Below are positions 43,107 through 54,500 of a stretch of DNA of 64,000 nucleotides, piece after piece. The stretch is from assembly GCA_959347315.1 (NCBI GenBank), contig OY365811.1, forward strand, positions 31,017,865-31,081,864, given 5' to 3'. Numbering within the stretch: the first letter of the stretch is position 1; each line of letters opens with the position of its first letter. Source of the stretch: Bimastos eiseni. Lineage: Eukaryota; Annelida; Clitellata; Crassiclitellata; Lumbricidae. A program made the translations under genes and the position numbers. The notes beneath the pieces were generated by a model. That model was not told the DNA's origin. It was given only the letters and a program-made list of their open reading frames with translations, and made no database searches.

Positions 43107-45281
43107 ATGCATACTGTGAATAAATATATGTTGCGAGGCATTGGGACACAATGGCGTCTGTGGTCTGGGTCATATTGTGCACGCGCTACTCATTTAAGCC
43201 GCTCATTCCATATACCAGCAAATGCGACCCTACTCGGCAAGATCAACAATCGGGGATTGGCAATATATCAGAGGCGATTTGTGGCTACGTGGTCGTCATT
43301 GGGAACCTCGTTCAATACTCGACCTGAAAAGAAACTGTCTTTCAGTTTAGGACGCCAGAATGTAGGTCTCTTTCGGATACCACAACTGACGGATTACACA
43401 GGTTTTTACTTATTACAGCAACAGGTCCAGTCTGAGACCGAAGAACTTGTGAAGGAGGCGTCCGGGAATTCCAGAGGAAGAAAACTAGTACAGGTGTTCG
43501 ACCAGTTGTCAGATTGCCTGTGTCGTGTGGCTGATATGGCCGATTTTGTTCGTGTGGCACATCCTGACCAGCAGTTTGCACAGGCTGCAGAGGAGGCATG
43601 CATGAATATCAGCTCACTTGTGGAAATGCTCAACACGAATACAAGTATCTACGAAGCCCTAAAGAAAGTTCTGGTGAAAGGTGACGAATTCGGCATGGAT
43701 GAGATAGACCAGCGAGTAGCCGAGTTATTTATGTTTGACTTTGAACAAAGTGGCATACATCTGTCAGAAGAAAAACGGAAAGATTTTGTGAATTTAAATG
43801 AGAGCATCCTTTCCCTAGGTACTTTCTTTATGCAAGGCTGTCACCAGCCAACGTCAGTACCACGATTTGCTCTACCAAATCATCTGCAACGGGTCTTTAC
43901 TATGGATGGAAATAACATCATGGTAACTGGAATGTTCTCAGAAAATTCGAATGATCTTGTGCGTGAAGCCGCTTACAAGATTTACCTCTATCCAGAGCAA
44001 CAGCAGATGAATAGACTTGAAGCACTACTGGCAGCTAGGTCAGCAATGGCAGAACTCGCTGGATTTCCAACTTACGCTCATCGAGCCCTGCGTGGAACCA
44101 TTGGCAGTACTCCCGAACATGTAATGGAATTCCTTGAGGTGCTGGCACAGAAAGTTCGACCAAAAGCTATGGCAGAAGTTAAAGACTTGGAAAAGGTGAA
44201 GCTTTATCATGGGTCGAAATCAAAACTAGAGGCATGGGATACTGCCTACTATGGTGGAATCGCAAGACATGAAACGTGCAAAGTCAGCAACCATGAACTA
44301 TCGCAGTACTTTTCACTTGGTGGATGTATGGAAGGGCTCAGTAATCTATTTAGCAGCCTGTTTGGTGTCACACTTGAATGCGAAGAAGCAGAATATGGTG
44401 AAACTTGGTCGCACGATGTTCAGAAACTTGCCGTTCGGCATGAAACTCAAGGCGTCCTTGGTTACATTTACTGCGACTTCTTTGAGCGTTCTGGCAAACC
44501 ACATCAGGATTGCCACTTCACGATCCAGGGCGGTCGCATCAAGGAAGATGGCTCTTACCAACGTCCACTTGTTGTGCTGATGCTTAATCTTCCACGGCCT
44601 CAGGGCAAGACACCGTCTCTTCTTACCCCTGGAATGGTGGAAAATCTTTTCCACGAGTTTGGTCATGCTATGCATTCAATGCTTGGGCAGACGAGATATC
44701 AACACGTCACTGGGACGCGTTGTCCCACAGACTTTGCGGAGGTGCCATCTGTCTTGATGGAATATTTTGCCCTCGATCTGCGCGTTTTGTCCAGTTTTGC
44801 TCGACACTGGCAAACAGGAGAATGTTTATCCCCTGATGTCCTACAGAGTATGTGCCAGGCAAAGCGAATGTTTTCCGCTTCTGAAACCCTGCTCCAGGTC
44901 TTCTATTCTATCCTTGATCAAGTCTATCATGGAACGCATCCGCTGGAAAAGAGCACAACGGAAATCCTGGCCGATGTTCAGAATCGCTACCACTGCCTTC
45001 CGTACGTGCCAGGCACAGCATGGCAACTACGTTTCGGACATTTTGTTGGTTATGGAGCCAAATATTACTCTTACCTTATGTCGCGTGCCATTGCTTCGCG
45101 CATCTGGCACAGCTGCTTCAAACAGGATCCATTCAGCCGTGCAATGGGACAGAGGTACCATCAGACACTACTGGCTCATGGAGGCGAAATTAGTCCAACT
45201 AAACTCGTAGAAAATATGCTTAGTCAAAAGCCAACAACAGGGATGTTGGTGCAGTCGTTGCTTGATGATCTTGATCAGTAG
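43107..45281 (+). CDS. MIPEP: Mitochondrial intermediate peptidase, single exon
   Basis: An uninterrupted 724-residue M3-family metallopeptidase. MIPEP removes an octapeptide from a subset of matrix precursors after the first cut by MPP. The zinc motif HEFGH is at residues 516-520 and the third ligand Glu at 545 (FAEVPSVLMEYFA), the spacing expected for thimet/MIP enzymes; the downstream VPGTAWQLRFGHFVGYGAKYYSY block is also typical. The first ~60 residues are rich in Arg, Ser and Thr with almost no acid, a mitochondrial presequence. An in-frame TAA at 43077-43079 with no later ATG before 43107 supports the start. Length matches the family (~710 residues). Vertebrate MIPEP is split into many exons; here the coding part has no intron, so it is either a retrocopy that stayed functional or a lineage that lost introns. 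No frameshift or stop is visible. Confidence 0.95.
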   Translation: MHTVNKYMLRGIGTQWRLWSGSYCARATHLSRSFHIPANATLLGKINNRGLAIYQRRFVATWSSLGTSFNTRPEKKLSFSLGRQNVGLFRIPQLTDYTGFYLLQQQVQSETEELVKEASGNSRGRKLVQVFDQLSDCLCRVADMADFVRVAHPDQQFAQAAEEACMNISSLVEMLNTNTSIYEALKKVLVKGDEFGMDEIDQRVAELFMFDFEQSGIHLSEEKRKDFVNLNESILSLGTFFMQGCHQPTSVPRFALPNHLQRVFTMDGNNIMVTGMFSENSNDLVREAAYKIYLYPEQQQMNRLEALLAARSAMAELAGFPTYAHRALRGTIGSTPEHVMEFLEVLAQKVRPKAMAEVKDLEKVKLYHGSKSKLEAWDTAYYGGIARHETCKVSNHELSQYFSLGGCMEGLSNLFSSLFGVTLECEEAEYGETWSHDVQKLAVRHETQGVLGYIYCDFFERSGKPHQDCHFTIQGGRIKEDGSYQRPLVVLMLNLPRPQGKTPSLLTPGMVENLFHEFGHAMHSMLGQTRYQHVTGTRCPTDFAEVPSVLMEYFALDLRVLSSFARHWQTGECLSPDVLQSMCQAKRMFSASETLLQVFYSILDQVYHGTHPLEKSTTEILADVQNRYHCLPYVPGTAWQLRFGHFVGYGAKYYSYLMSRAIASRIWHSCFKQDPFSRAMGQRYHQTLLAHGGEISPTKLVENMLSQKPTTGMLVQSLLDDLDQ

Positions 45282-46012
45282 ATATTAAGTGACTTTAGTT
45301 TACACAAGCTGTAGATAACTGTCCAGTATAATAACTATCGAGTACATAACTCGATTTCTTCACTGCATATATTGATTCTTTGATTTCACTTTGAAGTGTA
45401 ATGTAAGCAATATGTTACATTATAACTATAGTCTTATACACTTGTTTTTGTTCAAAACTGCTTCATAATTTCACACATACACACACACATATATATATAT
45501 ATATATGTATATATCATGTTGCCTGGAATCCGCTCAAGATTTTATACTAAAATTGACTAGGAAACCAGCTTGTCGTAAAAGTGCTAAATATACATTATTA
45601 TGAGAACTTCCTTACCGTCTTATCGTGAATTCTCTTTCTCCAAATTTGTTATGGAGAGCTCAGATACAGTTTATGTGTATTGTGTCTGCAATTCATCACT
45701 AAGTTTACAAATTGAGTTCATGATTTATTTACGGTAGTGAAACAATCCAAACTTCAGTTTCTGCAAAAATTACCTGTGTTTAGTTTAGCCATTTAACCCT
45801 AAAGTTGTATACCAGCCATATTGGATGTGCACGATTTCTGTTAACTCTATTGAAGCAAGTAGTTTGTCTCACAGCACAGCCCCTGGAGCTGTTTTAAACA
45901 GTGCATTGACACAAATTACAGACATGAGATTCAAGATCAGATGCTACACAATGCTTTAGCAATTATTGGAGAACCAGCGAAGTTTCTTCATTTTCGTATC
46001 AATTTTCTAAGT
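45282..46012. other. Spacer between convergent MIPEP and TRMT11
   Basis: About 760 bp between the two stop codons, containing both 3' UTRs. It is AT-rich and holds a CA/TA microsatellite at 45475-45515. No other coding signal is seen. Confidence 0.6.
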
Positions 46013-46018
46013 TTTATT
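46013..46018 (-). terminator. Poly(A) signal of TRMT11
   Basis: AATAAA on the minus strand, 26 nt after the TAA at 46044. A 3' UTR this short is possible; other copies further down could be used instead. Confidence 0.4.
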
Positions 46019-46043
46019 TGTGCCAAAAGTTTCTTTTACTCCA

Positions 46044-48473
46044 TTAGTTGTTTTTGATGTTAAATTCATTTGCTCGATTTCCCCTTGATTTATTTGTAGG
46101 TCGAAAGTATTGTTCCCTAAACGATGCGTCCTTGTAATGATCTTCGACCAAGATAGCTCCACGCGCCATTTCGTCCTGAAAACAGAGACGGCATTTGAAA
46201 TTTATCAGCTTTCACAATTTGATATGTGCAACTTGCAACTGCTTATTAATTTGTTACATGATTAGCTCACAGAGGTAAGTAAGTAGATCCAAAACACATC
46301 ACAATGTAAACATTCATGATTACTAAACTACAAGTTCCTAGATAGCTCTGAAGCAAGTGTCATCAGCAGAAAAATGTGAACCTCCTACATAAAAGATGCC
46401 TGTAAAATTGACCTACTTTGTATCCATCTTTCCCCATTGTCCATGTTTCATGTTGGCATCACACTACGCGTTATCCACAATCCAATAGGGTACTAACATA
46501 CTAAGGGTTAGGTGGGTTAGATTAGACAACCCACTGATCTTATGACATAAATGAAGCACATACAAAATGTGTGAGCACTTTAAAATAGCAGTGATGTGAC
46601 ACTAAGGGAAATTGACGAGGACCTGATAAGGCTGCGTTTTTTCCATTGTCAGAAGTCGACGGCTAACTCGAAGGTTGAGGATCTGTTCGGAGTTGGCAAC
46701 CAGCTCAAAGCATGGATGTTGTGGAATGTTGCTTTCCTTGTAGCTGCACAAACAAATGCAACCATTCATAATAATTTTAATCCCATGAAGGTCTAAATCA
46801 GTTGTACTCGATATTATGGATATTGTAAATGATATTGTTAATAAAATCCATAATGATCTAAATTAAGCATTCTTATATAAGTTATATAAAAAAGCTATAA
46901 AAAACTTGATTGGCCTAAAACAAGGCAACTCAAAATATGAACACAAAACCTCTATACCAAAAATAAACCGTTGATTGGCAAAGCAGAGGTCCATAATGGG
47001 TAAGGCACTTGCTTCTCTCTCATTGCTCCTTGAGCCAGCAGTGGACAAATCTCAAGATCCCAAGTGTATCTCAGGACACAAAAAGGAATGCATGCTAACA
47101 AGTCGAACTCACAACTGAACTATAAAGATAGACCACCATGTTGTTACATCTACATTCTTTGGAATACTCCACATTGTTCATGTTGTTCCCAGGGGTGTCA
47201 ATCCCACCTGAGTGATGGAGGCAACCCCCAAGTGCCAGGAAGGTAAGACATTCACCCCCTAAGACGCAAAAATGTCGTCCACCCCTACCTGAAATTGGAG
47301 GCATTTGCCTCTGGACCGCCCTCCTACCTGGACGCCCCTGGCTGTTCCCAACTTATACACACCTCTTTCAAATGGCACAGTACACTGCACCTCTCTTAGT
47401 GGAATAAACTTCTATAATAGTAAGAGCTTACTGGATGATTAAAAGACGTTACATGTACAATATGAATTACATAAATAACTATATATGTACATAGCTAGTG
47501 GTTGTGCTGGCCTTGAAAATTTGGTACACAATTTTAAACTGTAATTTAAAAGCAAAATGAAAACAACATTTTAAACAGGTAATGTTCAATTATCATCCGC
47601 TATGGAAAGCCGTTATTATATATTAGCTATTCTGAGTCTCGAAAATATCAATACACCGTAAATGCTAAGTGAGTAGGCTTATGTTCTGACGAAGTTGAAC
47701 ATGTCATTCTATTTACTTATTATTTGGTTAAGTATTTCAATGTCTTTTATTTCATTAAAAATTATTGTTGAAATATTATTGGTAAACTGCAGTAGGCCAT
47801 ACTAAACTTCTGCAACGTGAACTTAACATATCAGCACAACTACATCTAATGGATTTACAAAATTGAAAATAGAATTTAAAAACAAATTTGTAATTTTAAA
47901 CTAATTTAAAACCAAAATGAAAACAGAACGTGTTTAAACAGAAAATGTTCGATTATCGTCCGATATGGAAAGCCGTTAATATATGTTAGTTATTCTGAGT
48001 CTGGAAACATCAATATACCGTAGGAAGGCCTACTAAGTAGGCCTAAGTATGTTCTGAAAATTTCATTATATTTACAATTATTTGGTTAAATATTTTAATT
48101 TCTTTTGCCTCGTTAAAAAAGTTTGTTAAAATATTTTTGGTCATTTTTTTAATCTTTTTTTGGGACACAACTGCGTATTTTGCGTCCATGCAGCGCCACC
48201 AATACACATAACTTACTTTCACAGAGCTCTACCAAATTGTGCAAATGGTTAAAAGTGAATTAAATAATTACTTTTGTTTGAGGACTGGAATCCAGAAGAC
48301 TAGACGTCCACCGAGGACCAAGAACTTAGCTGCAAAGTGGAGCAGATCGACAATGATATCCGACATGCTGTAGTTCATTTTGCATGGAATGTGTCCATCT
48401 TTGCTGGCAGCACAAACAGCAGTTCACTCATGTTTCATGCAAAATACACATATCTATGCATGTACATATATAT

Positions 48474-48530
<57 letters not shown>

Positions 48531-51500
48531 CTAGGAGGTATATGTACTATAAAATTATAATCTTCCAATATGTAAACATCACTTCAGCATATACATAAAA
48601 TTATATGGATGCAATCTTCTTTCTAAACAGTCTTTCTTGACTGACAAGACTATAACACTTAAAAGAAATATTCAAGCAACAAACTGAACATCAAAATTTC
48701 AGCAGTTATAAGTATGAAGATATTAATATATTTAGGTAGAGGTAACACTTGGAAAGCTCAATGTTATCCCACTGAGTAAGCCAACCAAATCCTATGATTT
48801 TATAATACACACTCTTAAACATTCTGTCAACGCAACAATTAAATGCATTTGCACTGAATACATGACTGGATATAATTGAAAACCAAATGAAGTGTAAAAA
48901 GAACTAATTGCTATGTAACTTAATATGCTTTATCAATTGAATCAACCACTACTGAAATTAACCTAACATGCCTTATCAATTAAATTAACCAATACCGATT
49001 GTATCGTATTTATCAATTTATATAGAGCTGCACACAGCAGTGGTCATTCACTCTGAGTGCGAAAATGCTGAGAGTATAAAAAGATGTAGAGGAGGGAGAA
49101 GGATGCAGGAAGAGACCCAGAAAGAATGGTAATGTGCAGAAATGAGGGAAGGCATTCTATATGGAGGGCACAATAGTGGCAAAAGAAGTAGATAGGGCCA
49201 CAGCGATCTTAACTAAGTCGCTTTCATTATCGATGACAATAACATCTCAGTGACTTACTGTTCCTCATCGATGGAACTGACTTCTTTCTTGCTGCCCACC
49301 TTCACCGTTGGTTCTCGAACACCATACGGAGCTAAAATTTAAACAACTTTACATTCTGCGGCTCATTTTAACACGCATAAAGTTACTACTCAAACCCGTA
49401 GCTAATCAAGTGATAGCAAACTAAACCAATCAGACAATTAATATTCAAACATAAACTAATCAAACTACATATTATCAATACATCTATTTTATCAATACAT
49501 CTATTTGATCAACTAATGTTGAGCTTCAGCTACATAAATCTTCATTAAACGCTGTTACTTACGATCAGCTACAACAGCGTCTAAGAATTCCTGGTCCCTC
49601 CAAAGTCCATGTCGTGAAGCATCAGCAATTAATACATCGACATAGAAATGCTCCAGGCCGTATTGTCGTAGATTGTTACGAATGCTCTCCTCTTTAGAAC
49701 GCCACTTCTGCCCAGCACGACTTGATTTGCCTTAAATACCAACATAAACCAATCACAGATGACCAACTCAGACTGAGCCATACTAACAGTAAGAATACTG
49801 ATAGCAGTACCAATATCCAGTTGCTGCACCAATTCAAGAGGAAAAAGCTAGCCAATTTCAGGCAGTAGGCCATACAGAGAAACTGATACTTTTCCCTGTG
49901 CAAATAGCAACAGCTGGTGGTCAACAGTGTCGCAGGCAGCATGTGTGTATGTCAGAGCCGTAAAATGTGCATGTACGTAATCGGGCCTATTATCAGAAAA
50001 ATCAGCTATCAACAATTGTCATCAATGTTAAAAATGTCTTTCCTTAGTTTGGGCAAGTCACCACTTTATTTATCCATTATTTAATAAGAAAATTGGAAAA
50101 AATTTAGTAAAGATATATATGTTTTGTTTCTTATTATTTATTTATATTTAGCATTACACTACTTACTAGGCACCTTAGAAACAATGGTGCATCTCAATAT
50201 CTGAGTAATTACCCACAACATTGCAAGAACCTTTAAAAAGTTAATCAGCTGCTAATGTCATGGTCTTTCCTTTCTGTTTATGGCATATCTTAAAGCACAT
50301 ATGACATGTATGATATTAAGTATCTTCATACCTACATCCTGTGAAACTGACAATATGTTGCTGGGCAAAACCAGAAGGAAGCATCAAGGTGTTGTAGTAT
50401 CACAACACTAGTTTTTTTTACTGATTAGTAAATTTGATTGTGCTAGTATTTGATGCACAAGGCAACAATCGATTGAAGCATTGAACTGAAGAATGCACAA
50501 AATATGATATTAAACTTCCGTCAAACAATATATTAATGGGCACACATAAGTGAGACAAGTCTTGCTAACAGGATTATCATCTATCTCTTAATAAATCAAG
50601 ACATCACTTTACATAATTAAACATTATAATATCAGCTTTCATTAATGGAGTACAATGGAAACTTCATTCATTAATTGGGTGTTTATAGATAGCAGGTTAT
50701 TTAGCCCCTTTGGGTCTCCCTATGTAGCACACATTATGTCTAGTTTGCTAATTTAATATGTACGATGCACTATTTGCTATAATTGGTAACAATAAAATGC
50801 TTTTGACTTAATTTCATTTGATGATTAATTGTGCAATTACTGTGCTCCACAATTTTTTTTAAAATCAGCCCACTGTGAAGCTTGTGCATAATAATTAATT
50901 TAGTCAAATTATCAGACCATTCAGTCGAAGGATTCCTCCACTTCACAACCGTGCTTCACACAACGACTTAAGAGGGTCGAATTACACGTTACGATTTTTT
51001 ATGAAACACCCGCTCATCCGTTCACCAATGTGACAGAATTCTAAGAATTCGACATGAGAAGTAATGAACCTACCAACTCCAACCAGAAGATTGTAATCAA
51101 TGTCTGTGCCAAGTACATGACCTCCGAAATGTGCGCATGCAACCAAAAGACTACCTGCAAAGCAGCCAACAAAAGACATTTGACTCTATTTACTATATAT
51201 TAATGATAAACATAATTTTCAAAACTTCTCAGCTCCCAATAAGAACTGTGTCAGAGACCGGCTCACTCACAGACCTCCATCAACCCAGATTGTTTGGTCA
51301 GTTTTAGAACTAGGTCAGAATACAGGAAGTCAATGATATCAGTAACCAAAAAATAGGATCAACACAGCCCTACACTAGGCCACATAAACTTTGAGAAATG
51401 AATGAAAGAATAAAAAAAGAAAAATTACAATGAATCCTCAAAGCAACCAAACAAAAGCAAACAACTGACTGTGACCACATTAATTAAATGACATTGTGCT

Positions 51501-54500
51501 CTTCAGGATATCCAACATACATACATACGCTGTACAAACATCAGCTACTTAGTGTAAAAGCTGTCTACTGATTGGCAAGTAATAAATAAAATACAATACA
51601 GAAGAAGAGTAACAAGAGCAATAAAATTAGAATCTGGCAAACTTTCTGCAGGACTAGAACGGCATACCAATTAACTGACGATTTCAATCAATGCAACGAA
51701 ATTCAAACCCCAGACATAAGGCAAAAGTCAACCATTGCTACATAACTGGTGCATAGAATTTGTCAACATAGCAAATCACCTAAAATAGTGCGTTTTAGGA
51801 ATATAACCATTTCTAATACCCAGTGGGGCCACCATTGACAAAAACCAACCTGTTCCAACAAAAGGATCGCAAACGATCATTCCTGAACTGACTTTAGCCA
51901 TGTTAGCCATGATCATAGACAGTGTTGGATCCATTGACGTGTTACCTAAGACAAAATTCACAAGAAAATTACTCTAACATCAAACATAAAATATCAAAGT
52001 ACATCACTGCAATGTAACCGGAATGATCAAATGGTCACTATACATACCAAAACTAGTTCACATCGCAACAGACCTCATTTGTAATTTTGATCTACAGAAA
52101 TAAGAGGATGAAATTTTTAAATATTTTTAAACTTTACATATAAATACATAACATAGTAATAACCCACACTACATTATATGTATTAAATTACTATCTCTTA
52201 CATACACAGTATTATATATCATGCTAATCATTTCCTACTAGGCATACGTTTTATTTCACATATCGATAGACTTGCTTACAAATTGTCATATTATCATGCT
52301 TGCATTAAAATTATTTAAACTATAAAATAACTAAACGACAGCCAGTGCAAATGTAGACTATGTACCTATAAATCGTCTTTTCTGAAGATGATAACGGTTA
52401 ATGAAGTCACGTTGTCCGTTGCATAACTACAAAAGTTAACAAAACAAGAAAATAACTTAGACAGAAAACTGTTCTTAGTTTATGGTTCAAATTTCTAAAC
52501 ACTTGGTTGATGTTAGTTAAGAGGGGATTATAAATCATGGATATTTTTGAAAGACGAATGAACGGGCAGGAAACTCTGGCAAATTCAAATGGACCATCTG
52601 AAATCTCTTACAACAGCATCAACATTACAAACTTATCGCTGATTCCCTTATGAGAAATAGCAATAAGCAGACAACTCCAAGGCGAGGCAGACCAACATAA
52701 GCTACTCAAGTGAGTGCAGCTAAATGATGGATTTCATTCAACTGGTGCTACATCATTACATTAGATTACTGGGTAATCAGTAAATGAAGTCAAATTTTAA
52801 ACCCCAGTTTCGTGTAAAACCCTGTATCTAATGACACAACACGCAGTAGGTAATGACATAATGCACCGCACTTAATGACACAACACACAGTACTTAATGA
52901 CACAAAACACAGTACTTAATGACACAACATACTGACTGACCCATCGTCCGAAGTAAATCTCGTAAGGCTCTTCTGGTGGAGGTGAATTCTGAGGACCGTA
53001 GTATTCCAGAATATGAAAAGTGTTGTCGCTGTTATCGCTCAGGTCCAGCTTACCATCGAATGACAATGGGCCATCCAACAATCGCTAAAACAAAGTTGCA
53101 AAGTAAGAGTCAATAATCCAGAACAATATAGTATGAATCAGCTCATTTAAACATTAGATCCCACAGTAGGGATCCGCCGAATATTGCCTCGCCAAATTTT
53201 ACGCAAACAAATATTTGCAAATAATGTTTTTAATTTTATTCAGCAAACTTATGTATACAAATGCTCATCCTTTAACCCTTTAACTACCAGTGTTATTGAT
53301 TATACCTTACTATGCGCTGGTCATTAAAGGTTAAAACAAACAATCACAGGTCATTTTCAGCAAACATTTAGTATCGGCTTGTGTGTGTGGTTTATTGGTT
53401 CCCAAAAAACATACGGGAAGAGTCATTGGCAATATATACATAGAGGTAAGTGCTTGATATGGCATGTTATGTGTTCACAAACTTCCTCTGTCAGATGTGT
53501 GTAGTTCCTCAGCATATTCAGTATATCCAAATATGTTGCTCACTCATCAGAAATTATTATCACCGAACTCTGCGCCACAACCCTTTTAATGATGGGCAAT
53601 AATATAGCCACATACTTTCTTGAAACATATGTTATATAGCCAATCTGATTTTAATCAGCAAATCAAAGTGTGCCATTACTATTTTCTTCTGGCTGATGAC
53701 AGCTGCCAGAAGATGTTGTATATTAATTAATGGACACCTATGCACCCTCACCATACGTGACGTTTTGGCGCAGCCGTTTTGTCGCAGGACGTTTTGGTGC
53801 AGATCTCTGATACAATAAGTAATGTCTAATTCTGTGTTTCCTAAAATTTGCTTTTCCTCATAGTCTGATATATATGTCTCAGAACATACACAATTACACA
53901 TTACAAAATATGGTGAAAGAGCATTTTTGCATATTTAATTATTTTTAAATTTGATTAAAGACAATAAATTATCTAATATTATTAACATCCATTAACGTCA
54001 AATCCGCCAATTTTAAATGCATGCTATGCCAAAATACACGGTATAATCAACAAGATAATTAAGTACGCTAAAACACACAATATGAACTAGGAAGGGATAG
54101 ATAATAATTTTATGTACTCAGATGTAGACATATTACATTATATATTGTATCAGATATCTGTGCCAAAACGTCCTGCTTTGACACCCTGGTACTAAATGTT
54201 TGCCCCACTTTCTTGAAATATTGTCAATTTATTTAAATAAATGCAATCTTAGAAACAGGCAAAACCCGGAAGTAGGATTCACTGGAAACAAGACTAGGTC
54301 AATGTAACTTCTTCAGTACATCAACAGCTTAAAACTGTTAAGCGACAAATCCTTAAATGAAGAGCACCTACTAAAACTAACTGGGAGACCAATGCTATTG
54401 TCACTAAAGGATTAAATACAGAACGGACAATTTTGAGTACTGCACCGGAATTCGAACCACGAGTAAAACTGCATCAGGTACAACAACTGTCTCTGCAACA

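Noticed and set aside
44346..44675. Plus and minus frames of over 100 codons inside MIPEP
   Set aside because: Shadows of the conserved MIPEP reading frame.
48337..48598. Plus-strand frames through the TG repeat
   Set aside because: Driven by the dinucleotide repeat and antisense to a TRMT11 exon.
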